The notes below the pieces were generated by a model that saw only the letters and a program-made list of their open reading frames with translations, did no database searches and was not told the origin of the DNA. A DNA stretch of 64,000 bases, taken from positions 6,549,397-6,613,396 of the forward strand of contig OZ025273.1 of the NCBI GenBank assembly GCA_964019165.1. The letters are read 5' to 3'. The stretch is from Mastigias papua (taxonomy: Eukaryota; Cnidaria; Scyphozoa; Rhizostomeae; Mastigiidae). Positions 25,204 to 37,266 of the stretch are shown piece by piece (the first letter of the stretch is position 1; each line of letters starts with the position of its first letter). The position numbers and the translations under genes were made by a program.

Positions 25204-27370
25204 TTGTCGGCAAAATACCAAGGTTATAGCCTGACATTTTGGCCAAAAATCGCTGATTTGGATCACTTTTCAATCTGCAATCAAAATCAAGCAATTTCAA
25301 TGTTGGTCATTTTTCGACAAAATACCAAGGTTATAGCCTTACTTTTTGGCCAAAAATCGCTGATTTGGATCACTTTTCAATCTGCAATCAAAATCAATCA
25401 ATTTCAATTTTGGTCATTTGTCGGCGAAATACCAAGGTTATAGTCTTACTTTTTGGCCAAAAATCGCTGATTTGGATCACTTTTCAATCTGCAATCAAAA
25501 TCAATCAATTTCAATTTTGGTCATTTTTCGGCAAAATACCAAGGTTATAGCCTTACTTTTTGGCCAAAAATCGCTGATTTGGATCACTTTTCAATCTGCA
25601 ATCAAAATCAATCAATTTCAATTTTGGTCATTTTTCGGCAAAATACCAAGGTTATAGTCTTACTTTTTGGCCAAAAATCGCTGATTTGGATCACTTTTGA
25701 ATCTGCAATCAAAATCAATCAATTTCAATTTTGGTCATTTTTCGGCAAAATACCAAGGTTATAGCCTTACTGTTTGGCCAAAATCGCTGATTTGGATCAC
25801 TTTTCAATCTGCAATCAAAATCAATCAATTTCAATTTTGGTCATTTTTCGGCAAAATACCAAGGTTATAGTCTTACTTTTTGGCCAAAAATCGCTGATTT
25901 GGATCACTTTTCAATCTGCAATCAAAATCAATCAATTTCAATTTTGGTCATTTTTCGGCAAACTACCAAGGTTATAGCCTTACTTTTTGGCCAAAATTTG
26001 CTGATTTGGATCACTTTTCAATCTGCAATCAAAATCAATCAATTTCAATTTTGGTCATTTTTCGGCAAAATACCAAGGTTATAGCCTTACTTTTTGGCCA
26101 AACATCGCTGATTTTGATCACTTGTCAATCTGCAATCAAAATCAATCAATTTCAATTTTGGTCAATTTTCGGCAAAATACCAAGGTTATAGCCTTACTTT
26201 TTGGCCAAAAATCGCTGATTTGGATCACTTTTCAATCTGCAATCAAAATCAATCAATTTCAATTTTGGTCATTTTTCGGCAAAATACCAAGGTTATAGTC
26301 TTACTTTTTGGCCAAAAATCGCTGATTTGGATCACTTTTGAATCTGCAATCAAAATCAATCAATTTCAATTTTGGTCATTTTTCGGCAAAATACCAAGGT
26401 TATAGCCTTACTGTTTGGCCAAAATCGCTGATTTGGATCACTTTTCAATCTGCAATCAAAATCAATCAATTTCAATTTTGGTCATTTTTCGGCAAAATAC
26501 CAAGGTTATAGTCTTACTTTTTGGCCAAAAATCGCTGATTTGGATCACTTTTCAATCTGCAATCAAAATCAATCAATTTCAATTTTGGTCATTTTTCGGC
26601 AAACTACCAAGGTTATAGCCTTACTTTTTGGCCAAAATTTGCTGATTTGGATCACTTTTCAATCTGCAATCAAAATCAATCAATTTCAATTTTGGTCATT
26701 TTTCGGCAAAATACCAAGGTTATAGCCTTACTTTTTGGCCAAACATCGCTGATTTTGATCACTTGTCAATCTGCAATCAAAATCAATCAATTTCAATTTT
26801 GGTCAATTTTCGGCAAAATACCAAGGTTATAGCCTTACTTTTTGGCCAAAAATCGCTGATTTTGATCACTTTTCAATCTGCAATCAAAATCAATCAATTT
26901 CAATTTTGGTCATTTGTCGGCAAAATACCAAGGTTATAGCCTGACTTTTTGGCCAAAAATCGCTGATTTGGATCACTTTTCAATCTGCAATCAAAATCAA
27001 GCAATTTCAATGTTGGTCATTTTTCGACAAAATACCAAGGTTATAGCCTTACTTTTTGGCCAAAAATCGCTGATTTGGATCACTTTTCAATCTGCAATCA
27101 AAATCAATCAATTTCAATTTTGGTCATTTGTCGGCGAAATACCAAGGTTATAGTCTTACTTTTTGGCCAAAAATCGCTGATTTGGATCACTTTTCAATCT
27201 GCAATCAAAATCAATCAATTTCAATTTTGGTCATTTTTCGGCAAAATACCAAGGTTATAGCCTTACTTTTTGGCCAAAAATCGCTGATTTGGATCACTTT
27301 TCAATCTGCAATCAAAATCAATCAATTTCAATTTTGGTCATTTTTCGGCAAAATACCAAGGTTATAGCCT
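25204..27370 (+). repeat. Nested higher-order duplications, 641-bp and 1,710-bp offsets
   Basis: A block carrying ttttgaatctgc, gtttggccaaaatcgc and aaaatttgctg occurs at about 25,579-26,190 and again at 26,220-26,832, an offset of 641 (six monomers minus one base). A second block carrying caagcaatttcaatgttgg, ttttcgacaaaatacc and gtcggcgaaatacc occurs at 25,204-25,657 and again at 26,914-27,367, an offset of 1,710. Confidence 0.85.
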
Positions 27371-30300
27371 TACTTTTTGGCCAAAATTCGCTGATTTGGA
27401 TCACTTTTCAATCTGCAATCAAAATCAATCAATTTCAATTTTGGTCATTTGTCGGCAAAATACCAAGGTTATAGCCTTCCTTTTTGGCCAAAAATCGCTG
27501 ATGTGGATCACTTTTCAATCTGCAATCAAAATCAATCAATTTCAATTTTGGTCATTTTTCGGCAAAATACCAAGGTTATAGCCTTACTGTTTGGCCAAAA
27601 ATCGCTGATTTGGATCACTTTTCAATCTGCAATCAAAATCAATCAAGTTCAATTTTGGTCATTTGTCGGCAAAATACCAAGGTTATAGCCTTACTTTTTG
27701 GCCAAAAATCGCTGATTTGGATCACTTTTCAATCTGCAATCAAAATCAATCAATTTCAATTTTGGTCATTTTTCGGCAAAATACCAAGGTTATAGCCTTA
27801 CTTTTTGGCCAAAAATCGCTGATTTGGATCACTTTTCAATCTGCAATCAAAATCAATCAATTTCAATTTTGGTCATTTGTCGGCAAAATACCAAGGTTAT
27901 AGCCTTACTGTTTGGCCAAACATCGCTGATTTGGATCACTTTTCAATCTGCAATCAAAATCAATCAATTTCAATTTTGGTCAATTTTCGGCAAAATACCA
28001 AGGTTATTGCCTTACTTTTTGGCCAAACATCGCTGATTTCGATCACTTTTCAATCTGCAATCAAAATCAATCAATTTCAATTTTGGTCATTTGTCGGCAA
28101 ACTACCAAGGTTATAGCCTTACTTTTTGGCCAAAAATCGCTGATTTGGATCACTTTTCAATCTGCAATCAAAATCAATCAATTTCAATTTTGGTCATTTT
28201 CGGCAAAATACCAAGGTTATAGCCTTATTGTTTGGCCAAAAATCGCTGATTTGGATCACTTTTCAATCTGCAATCAAAATCAATCAATTTCAAGTTTGGT
28301 CATTTTTCGGCAAAATACCAAGGTTATAGCCTTATTGTTTGGCCAAAAATCGCTGATTTGGATCACTTTTCAATCTGCAATCAAAATCAATCAATTTCAA
28401 TTTTGGTCATTTGTCGGCGAAATACCAAGGTTATAGTCTTACTGTTTGGCCAAAAATCGCTGATTTGGATCACTTTTCAATCTGCAATCAAAATCAATCA
28501 ATTTCAATTTTGGTCATTTTTCGGCAAACTACCAAGGTTATAGCCTTACTTTTTGGCCAAACATCGCTGATTTGGATCACTTTTCAATCTGCAATCAAAA
28601 TCAATCAATTTCAATTTTGGTCATTTTCCGGCAAAATACCAAGGTTATAGTCTTACTGTTTGGCGGAACATCGCTGATTTGGATCACTTATCAATCTGCA
28701 ATCAAAATCAATCAATTTCAATTTTGGTCATTTTTCGGCAAAATACCAAGGTTATAGCCTTACTTTTTGGCCAAAAATCGCTGATTTGGATCACTTTTCA
28801 ATCTGCAATCAAAATCAATCAATTTCAATGTTGGTCATTTGTCGGCAAAATACCAAGGTTATAGCCTTAATTTTGGCCAAACATCGCTGATTTTGATCAC
28901 TTGTCAATCTGCAATCAAAATCAATCAATTTCAATTTTGGTCAATTTTCGGCAAAATACCAAGGTTATAGCCTTACTTTTTGGCCAAAAATCGCTGATTT
29001 GGATCACTTTTCAATCTGCAATCAAAATCAATCAATTTCAATTTTGGTCATTTTTCGGCAAAATACCAAGGTTATAGCCTTACTTTTTCGCCAAAATTCG
29101 CTGATTTGGATCACTTTTCAATCTGCAATCAAAATCAATCAATTTCAAGTTTGGTCATTTTTCGGCAAAATACCAAGGTTATAGCCTTACTTTGTGGCCA
29201 AAAATCGCTGATTTGGATCACTTTTCAATCTGCAATCAAAATCAATCAATTTCAATTTTGGTCATTTCTCGGCAAAATACCAAGGTTATAGCCTTACTTT
29301 GTGGCCAAAAATCGCTGATTTGGATCACTTGTCAATCTGCAATCAAAATCAATCAATTTCAATTTTGGTCATTTGTCGGCAAAATACCAAGGTTATAGCC
29401 TTACTTTTTGGCCAAACATCGCTGATTTGGATCACTTTTCAATCTGCAATCAAAATGAATCAAGGTCAATTTTGGTCATTTTTCGGCAATATACCAAGGT
29501 TATAGCCTTACTTTTTGGCCAAACATCGCTGATGTGGATCACTTTTCAATCTGCAATCAAAATCAATCAATTTCAATTTTGGTCATTTTTCGGCAAAATA
29601 CCAAGGTTATAGCCTTACTTTTTGGCCAAAAATCGCTGATTTGGATCACTTTTCAATCTGCAATCAAAATCAATCAATTTCAATTTTGGTCACTTTTCGG
29701 CGAAATACCAAGGTTATAGCCTTACTTTTTGGCCAAACATCGCTGATTTGGATCACTTTTCAATCTGCAATCAAAATCAATCAATTTCAATTTTGGTCAA
29801 TTTCCGGCAAAATACCAAGGTTATAGCCTTACTTTTTGGCCAAAAATCGCTGATTTGGATCACTTGTCAATCTGCAATCAAAATCAATCAATTTCAATTT
29901 TGGTCATTTTTCGGCAAAATACCAAGGTTATAGCCTTACTTTTTGGCCAAACATCGCTGATTTGGATCACTTTTCAATCTGCAATCAAAATCAATCAATT
30001 TCAATTTTGGTCATTTGTCGGCGAAATACCAAGGTTATAGTCTTACTTTTTGGCCAAAAATCGCTGATTTGGATCACTTTTCAATCTGCAATCAAAATCA
30101 ATCAATTTCAATTTTGGTCATTTGTCGGCAAAATACCAAGGTTATAGCCTTACTTTTTGGCCAAAAATCGCTGATGTGGATCACTTTTCAATCTGCAATC
30201 AAAATCAATCAATTTCAATGTTGGTCATTTTTCGGCAAAATACCAAGGTTATAGCCTTACTTTTTGGCCAAAAATCGCTGATTTGGATCACTTTTCAATC

Positions 30301-32034
30301 TGCAATCAAAATCAATCAATTTCAATTTTGGTCATTTGTCGGCGAAATACCAAGGTTATAGTCTTACTTTTTGGCCAAAAATCGCTGATTTGGGTCACTT
30401 GTCAATCTGCAATCAAAATCAATCAATTTCAATTTTGGTCATTTGTCGGCAAAATACCAAGGTTATAGCCTTACTTTTTGGCCAAAAATCGCTGATGTGG
30501 ATCACTTTTCAATTTGCAATCAAAATCAATCAATTTCAATGTTGGTCATTTTTCGGCAAAATACCAAGGTTATAGTCTTACTTTTTGGCCAAAAATCGCT
30601 GATTTGGATCACTTTTCAATCTGCAATCAAAATCAATCAATTTCAATTTTGGTCATTTTTCGGCGAAATACCAAGGTTATAGTCTTACTTTTTGGCCAAA
30701 AATCGCTGATTTGGATCACTTTTCAATCTCCAATCAAAATCAATCAATTTCAATTTTGGTCATTTGTCGGCAAAATACCAAGGTTATAGCCTTACTTTTT
30801 GGCCAAAAATCGCTGATTTGGATCACTTTTCAATCTGCAATCAAAATCAATCAATTTCAATTTTGGTCATTTGTCGGCAAAATACCAAGGTTATAGTCTT
30901 ACTTTTTGGCCAAAAATCGCTGATTTGGATCACTTTTCAATCTGCAATCAAAATCAATCAATTTCAATTTTGGTCATTTGTCGGCAAAATACCAAGGTTA
31001 TAGCCTTACTTTTTGGCCAAAAATCGCTGATGTGGATCACTTTTCAATTTGCAATCAAAATCAATCAATTTCAATGTTGGTCATTTTTCGGCAAAATACC
31101 AAGGTTATAGCCTTACTTTTTGGCCAAAAATCGCTGATTTGGATCACTTTTCAATCTGCAATCACAATCAATCAATTTCAATTTTGGTCATTTGTCGGCA
31201 AAATACCAAGGTTATAGCCTTACTTTTTGGCCAAAAATCGCTGATTTGGATCACTTTTCAATCTGCAATCAAAATCAATCAATTTCAATTTTGGTCATTT
31301 GTCGGCGAAATACCAAGGTTATAGCCTTACTTTTTGGCCAAAAATCGCTGATGTGGATCACTTTTCAATCTGCAATCAAAATCAATCAATTTCAATTTTG
31401 GTCATTTTTCGGCAAAATACCAAGGTTATAGCCTTACTTTTTGGCCAAAAATCGCTGATTTGGATCACTTTTCAATCTGCAATCAAAATCAATCAATTTC
31501 AATTTTGGTCATTTGTCGGCAAAATACCAAGGTTATAGTCTTACTTTTTGGCCAAAAATCGCTGATTTGGATCACTTTTCAATCTGCAATCAAAATCAAT
31601 CAATTTCAATTTTGGTCATTTGTCGGCAAAATACCAAGGTTATAGCCTTACTTTTTGGCCAAAAATCGCTGATTTGGATCACTTTTCAATCTGCAATCAA
31701 AATCAATCAATTTCAATTTTGTTCATATTTCGGCAAAATACCAAGGTTATAGCCTGACTTTTTGGCCAAAAATCGCTGATTTGGATCACTTTTCACTCTG
31801 CAATCAAAATCAATCAATTTCAATTTTGGTCATTTTTCGGCAAAATACCAAGGTTATAGCCTTACTTTTTGGCCAAAAATCGCTGATTTGGATCACTTTT
31901 CAATCTGCAATCAAAATCAATCAATTTCAATTTTGGTCATTTGTCGGCAAAATACCAAGGTTATAGTCTTACTTTTTGGCCAAAAATCGCTGATTTGGAT
32001 CACTTTTCAATCTGCAATCAAAATCAATCAATTT

Positions 32035-32200
32035 CAAATTTGGTTACTTTTCACCAAAATACCAAGGCTATAGCCTTACTTTTTGGGCAAAAATCGCTGA
32101 TTTGGATCACTTTTCAATCTGCAATTAACATGAAACGAGTTTGAATTTGGTCATTTGTCACCAAAATACTAAGGCTATAGCCTTACTTTTTGGCCAAACA
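32035..32200 (+). repeat. Divergent satellite monomers
   Basis: One to two monomers here differ strongly from their neighbours: ggttacttttcaccaaaat, tttttgggcaaaaatc, gcaattaacatgaaacgag, and atactaaggctatagcc with the class A palindrome. Both flanks are ordinary class B monomers. Confidence 0.8.
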
Positions 32201-34019
32201 TCGCTGATTTGGATCACTTTTCAATCTGCAATCAAAATCAATCAATTTCAATTTTGGTCATTTGTCGGCAAAATACCAAGGTTATAGCCTTACTTTTTGG
32301 CCAAAAATCGCTGATTTGGATCACTTTTCAATCTTCAATCAAAATCAATCAATTTCAATTTTGTTCATATTTCGGCAAAATACCAAGGTTATAGCCTGAC
32401 TTTTTGGCCAAAAATCGCTGATTTGGATCACTTTTCACTCTGCAATCAAAATCAATCAATTTCAATTTTGGTCATTTTTCGGCAAAATACCAAGGTTATA
32501 GCCTTACTTTTTGGCCAAAAATCGCTGATTTGGATCACTTTTCAATCTGCAATCAAAATCAATCAATTTCAATTTTGGTCATTTGTCGGCAAAATACCAA
32601 GGTTATAGTCTTACTTTTTGGCCAAAAATCGCTGATTTGGATCACTTTTCAATCTGCAATCAAAATCAATCAATTTCAATTTTGGTCATTTGTCGGCAAA
32701 ATACCAAGGTTATAGCCTTACTTTTTGGCCAAAAATCGCTGATTTGGATCACTTTTCAATCTGCAATCAAAATCAATCAATTTTAATTTTGGTCATTTTT
32801 CAGCCAAATACCAAGGTTATAGTCTTAATGTTTGGCCAAAAATCGCTGATTTGGATCACTTTTCAATCTGCAATCAAAATCAATCAATTTCAATTTTGGT
32901 CATTTGTCGGCAAAATACCAAGGTTATAGCCTTACTTTTTGGCCAAAAATCGCTGATTTGGATCACTTTTCAATCTTCAATCAAAATCAATCAATTTCAA
33001 TTTTGTTCATATTTCGGCAAAATACCAAGGTTATAGCCTGACTTTTTGGCCAAAAATCGCTGATTTGGATCACTTTTCACTCTGCAATCAAAATCAATCA
33101 ATTTCAAATTTGGTCAGGTTTGAGCAAAATACCAAGGTTATAGCCTTACTTTTTGGCCAAAAATCGCTGATTTGGATCACTTGTCAATCTGCAATCAAAA
33201 TCAATCAATTTCAATTTTGGTCATTTGTCGGCAAAATACCAAGGCTATAGCCTTACTTTTTGGCCAAAAATCGCTGATTTGGATCACTTTTCAATCTGCA
33301 ATCAAAATCAATCAATTTCAATTTTGTTCATATTTCGGCAAAATACCAAGGTTATAGCCTGACTTTTTGGCGAAAAATCGCTGATTTGGATCACTTGTCA
33401 ATCTGCAATCAAAATCAATCAATTTCAATTTTGGTCATTTTTCGGCAAAATACCAAGGTTATAGCCTTACTTTTTGGCCAAAAATCGCTGATTTGGATCA
33501 CTTGTCAATCTGCAATCAAAATCAATCAATTTCAATTTTGGTCATTTTTCGGCCAAATACCAAGGTTATAGCCTTACGTTTTGTCCAAAAATCGCTGATT
33601 TGGATCACTTTTCAATCTGCAATCAAAATCAATCAATTTCAATTTTGGTCATTTGTCGGCCAAATACCAAGGTTATAGCCTTACGTTTTGTCCAAAAATC
33701 GCTGATTTGGATCACTTTTCAATCTGCAATCAAAATCAATCAATTTCAATTTTGGTCATTTTTCGGCAAAATACCAAGGTTATAGCCTTACTTTTTGGCC
33801 AAAAATCGCTGATTTGGATCACTTTTCAATCTGCAATCAAAATCAATCAATTTCAATTTTGGTCATTTTTCGGCAAAATACCAAGGTTATAGCCTTACGT
33901 TTTGGCCAAAAATCGCTGATTTGGATCACTTTTCAATCTGCAATCAAAATCAATCAATTTCAATTTTGGTCATTTTTCGGCAAAATACCAAGGTTATAGC
34001 CTTACGTTTTGGCCAATAA

Positions 34020-34240
34020 TCGCACATTGTCATCACTTGTCAATTGTAAGTAAAAGTTAGTCAACGTTGTTTGTGGTACATTGGGTGAAAGTTGGAATGT
34101 CCTAGACTTGTGTGTTTTCCACAATTGTTGTAGTTTCACGGGTTGTCAATCCGCAAGGTAAGTAAATAAAGGTTATTTCTGGTCGATTTTGCGCAAAACG
34201 ATGCCTTACGTGTTGACCATAATAGGCTCATTTGTTGTAA
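34020..34240 (+). repeat. Decayed right edge of the satellite array
   Basis: Monomer landmarks persist in weak form: catcacttgtcaattg, then ggttgtcaatccgcaagg, ggttatttctggtcgattttgcgcaaaacg, and ttgaccataataggctc. After about 34,240 no monomer can be followed in this orientation. Confidence 0.6.
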
Positions 34241-35640
34241 GTTGTATAGATCGGATGATTGAAAAGCAGTATTGCACTGAGACTATCAGTCGTATAAATA
34301 AAGACAATCATCTTTATTGTAAATTGGATTGTGAATTGTTTGGAAAGTGGTATTGATGGTCATTGTTGTATTGTCATAATGAAGGAATTTCTTGAAGTTC
34401 TGCAGCACATAAGGGCCACCTATCTTAAAAATTTGTGCAAGTGTTTATATGAAGAGAAGTACAATAGAAATGGAAGAACAGAGATGATAAAATGCTAGTA
34501 ATGGTCGTTCATATGTGTTTATAATGGAGAGTTCTTTCATGAAAATCAGTGTTGCTGTGTGATCTTAACTCAAGTTTTGATAATCTCTTACACCCTTCCA
34601 CAGAAAGGAGGAAGAAATGATACAGCTAAAGGAGCTTCAAAAAATTATGCTACAAGTGCTTGACTATGCACTATTTCTGAAGTTTTCTTTTCTCGGTGGG
34701 ATATCTTTAATACGAAAATTCTTCCATCTAACTTAAGAGTAAACCATTTCCTACAACTTGTACAACCCAGACTAATGAATTGGAAGAGATTGCCATCGGT
34801 TTTCAGATCAACACAAAGCTAAAAATGGTTAGAAGTTCAAAATAGCCAATTGGAAGGGGTTTTGATGTAACTGCCAAGTAATATTCGTCTAATCGTCAAT
34901 GCTCATTTTAGGAAGTATAGCCTGTCAATTTGAAAATGCTGCGTGTGCATTGCAACTAGTTACTCTGTGATTTTAGCTCTTGAATTGTCTATCGCTAGAA
35001 AACAAGACAGCCAAACACCGATGCCAAGTATCAACACACTGACACCTCTCGAAAATTATGGCCTCAAATGAATTCTTGCTGTTTTGGTTGCGCAGTTTGA
35101 TTTGCTTGCTTACTGAGATTCCATTGAACCCTAAAGTTATTTAATGTTCAGAACACTCCATCTATATTTAACAATTGAACCAAGTGGAAATTGCTTATAG
35201 AAGATAAAGCAGCTAGGCCTAACCAAACCAAACAAAGGTAAAATTGACCGCAGAGACTAGGCTTTAATACGTGCCATACAAAAGAATGAATCTTACCTCG
35301 TATTAATCGTTCAGTATCTTATACTCTTTGCAAACTTTCCACGTCTTTTGATAGCTTTCAAATTGCTGGCCTGGATACAGCACTGGCTTTCACTTTCAAA
35401 TTTTCCGCCACTTCCCTTACAATTCGTAAGGCATAATGGGAAGCGCTCCTTCACATTCACGCATAACACAATGGACGATTCATACTGATCAAGGCTAAGG
35501 TTAAACGTCGTGCTCTTCATGCGCCGAACCTAATAGTTGACTTACGAATATGAACAGCTCGACGCTTAATGAGCTTAGATTCGACAAAAACTCATCAAGC
35601 ACGACAGGCTCAACTGTTCCTATCATGCTATTACACTTCA
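34241..35640. other. Non-coding stretch beside the array
   Basis: No recognisable gene was found. On the minus strand an open frame of 69 codons (35,520-35,311) is followed by gaggtaagatt at about 35,297, which resembles a splice donor. No protein family is recognised and the frame is too short to call a gene. The rest is AT-rich and without evident repeats. Confidence 0.5.
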
Positions 35641-35830
35641 ATCAGAACAAAGGATTTTTATTTGAGGTTGAAAGGGGATAAAAGTGAGCAAACTTAACTG
35701 TAGCAAACCAACAAATGGCCAAAATTGAAAATGAATTTTAATCTGAGATTTAAGATATTTGTATTTTAGATGGAGGGACCCTTCAAAATCAGCGTTTTTT
35801 GCTGAAGGGCTCCCTTCTTAAAGAATTTTA
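35640..35830 (-). repeat. Degenerate satellite monomers, inverted
   Basis: The strings aaaggatttttatttgaggt, gataaaagtgagcaaac, and ccaacaaatggccaaaattg followed by aaaatgaattttaatctg follow the order of the reverse-complemented satellite monomer (gatgaaaatgagcc, ggccaaaaa, gaccaaaattgaaattgatt). Identity is low, so this is an old copy. Confidence 0.55.
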
Positions 35831-35878
35831 AAATGAAATGAAAAAAAGATGATGATGATGAACACGAGTCAACGTCGT

Positions 35879-36227
35879 AGATCGTAGATTGCTAGCCCAT
35901 GGTTGGAGACCTCCTCGTGGTGGCAAGCGGGCACAGAGAGACTCTGCCCTTAAGTTGATAGTGATTCATTTCGCGAAGATTCAGAATTGGGGCAGATGTT
36001 GACGACCTGTGGCAAACTGTCCAACCAGGCCCCTTCAGTGAAAGTCAGGCACAGCAGCTTCAGGCTGCAGCTCTGATAAGTAACTGTTGGGGTAACAGAG
36101 TGGATTGAGTGTAGCCGGCTCAATCACCTCTTCTAAACAATTTGAAGGCGACACTGACCTCAGGGTCAGCCTAGGCCCCGTAAGGGGCGTACAGGAAAAG
36201 ACAGACAAACAGACAGATCGTAGATTG
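35879..36227 (+). mobile_element. SINE-like insertion with 13-bp target duplication
   Basis: The 13-mer agatcgtagattg occurs at 35,879-35,891 and at 36,215-36,227 and encloses about 323 bp that ends in the A-rich tail aggaaaagacagacaaacagac (without its last bases shared with the repeat). A long direct repeat plus an A-rich simple tail is the mark of target-primed retroposition. The segment ggttggagacctcctcgtgg resembles part of a 5S rRNA internal promoter region, but the match is too weak to name the source gene. The insertion splits the inverted degenerate satellite copies. Confidence 0.6.
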
Positions 36228-36239
36228 TCAAGCCAGGGA

Positions 36240-36840
36240 ACTCAGCCAGGGTAGGCCTATAGCCTTGGTACTTTGTGCAAAATTGACCAAAATTGGAAAT
36301 GAAGGATTTTTATTAGAGACAGCAAAGTGCTAAAAATAAGCCAATTCAAGGCAAAACTTCAGGATAGATAGCATTGGTATTTTGTCCATAAATAACCAAA
36401 ATTGAAACTAAAGGCCTTTTGATCGGAGATTGAAAAGTGATGAAAATGAGCCATGTTTGGCCTACGAGTAAGGCAGGTATTGTGAATTTCCGGATGTTGA
36501 TCATAGATTGCGAAGTCAAGAAAAACTCTGCCAATTTTGAGCAAAAAGTAAGCGCAGCTTTTGACATTTGAGATAGGTACTTTGCAAAAGCAGGACCTAT
36601 TTTGAAACTTGAGACGTTGGCTCATTCCAATCCCAAGTCAATCTCCAATCAAAGTCTTTGTATTTTGTTGTAAATTAGCCCATTTTGAAATTCAGAGTAA
36701 AGATGTCCAACTTGAAATTAAAACTTTCAACTGGAGATTGAGAATTGATGTAACTGAGCAAAGTATGGCCAAAAGGAAAGGATGTAGTTTCGTTATTTTG
36801 TCGAAAAATGACCTAATATAAGGGCAGAGGTTTTCATTTG
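36240..36840 (-). repeat. Degenerate satellite monomers, inverted
   Basis: About five decayed monomers run in the orientation opposite to the main array. The clearest is 36,351-36,460: attggtattttgtcc, aataaccaaaattgaaac, gagattgaaaagtgatg and aaaatgagccatgtttggcc are in the order of the reverse-complemented class A monomer. The copy at 36,249-36,350 has cctatagccttggtactttg. Copies further right are weaker but keep ccaatcaaag, tattttg and gcccattttgaaatt. Confidence 0.75.
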
Positions 36841-37205
36841 AATATCCGACAAATAAAACCGAAGTTACAACAACGTTGGCAAATTTTTCATACTACAACA
36901 GAGTGTCTTGAAGAATACACTGACTGTGAGAGTGCATCGATATTCTATTAAGTGTTTTCAAGATGTCCTGTAATAATTTTTAAATGTTTCATCAACTGTG
37001 GATGCATATGGCTGCACTATCAAGCTAATCTTAAAACTCCGCTGTCGCTTAAATTATATCACTGTCAGCTCAATTTTTAAACCGATTTTATGCAATGAAC
37101 GCGGCACTGATAGACTAAAGTTGTTTGGCCAATAGCCGATTCACAAATGCATGCAGAGGGTTACCAGAATAATTACCCATTACAGAAATAGCCAATAACC
37201 ATAAA
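36841..37205. other. Unremarkable intergenic sequence
   Basis: No gene, repeat or RNA was recognised between the degenerate satellite copies and the 3' end of the FBXW7-like gene. Confidence 0.5.
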
Positions 37206-37210
37206 AAATT

Positions 37211-37227
37211 TTTATTTTCATTTTATT
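37211..37227 (-). terminator. Polyadenylation signals of the FBXW7-like gene
   Basis: Read on the minus strand, AATAAA occurs at 37,227-37,222 and at 37,216-37,211, about 40-55 bases after the stop codon. This is inferred from the hexamers only. Confidence 0.55.
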
Positions 37228-37266
37228 TACATTAACTGTTTCGCTTTTTTAAAGGTTGCTATAGTG

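Larger units (their letters stand above)
19321..34020 (+). repeat. 107-bp tandem satellite array, right part
   Basis: The same 107-bp head-to-tail array continues in the same orientation after the LTR element, almost entirely as class B monomers. Common sub-variants are ggttatagtctt, gtcggcaaaatacc, ggcaaactacc, cctgactttggggcc and acttgtcaatc. Several multi-monomer blocks are duplicated (listed separately). The last recognisable full monomer ends near 34,020, where ggccaataatcgcacattg leads into unique sequence. Confidence 0.98.

Noticed and set aside
1..34000. Hundreds of overlapping plus-strand open frames such as those starting MDHFSICNQ or MAHFHHFS
   Set aside because: They repeat with the satellite period, shift frame at every monomer, and have no recognised domain; they are products of stop-poor tandem DNA.
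1..34020. CRISPR array, because of the regular direct repeats
   Set aside because: The whole 107-bp unit repeats without unique spacers, and the context is a eukaryotic genome with split genes.
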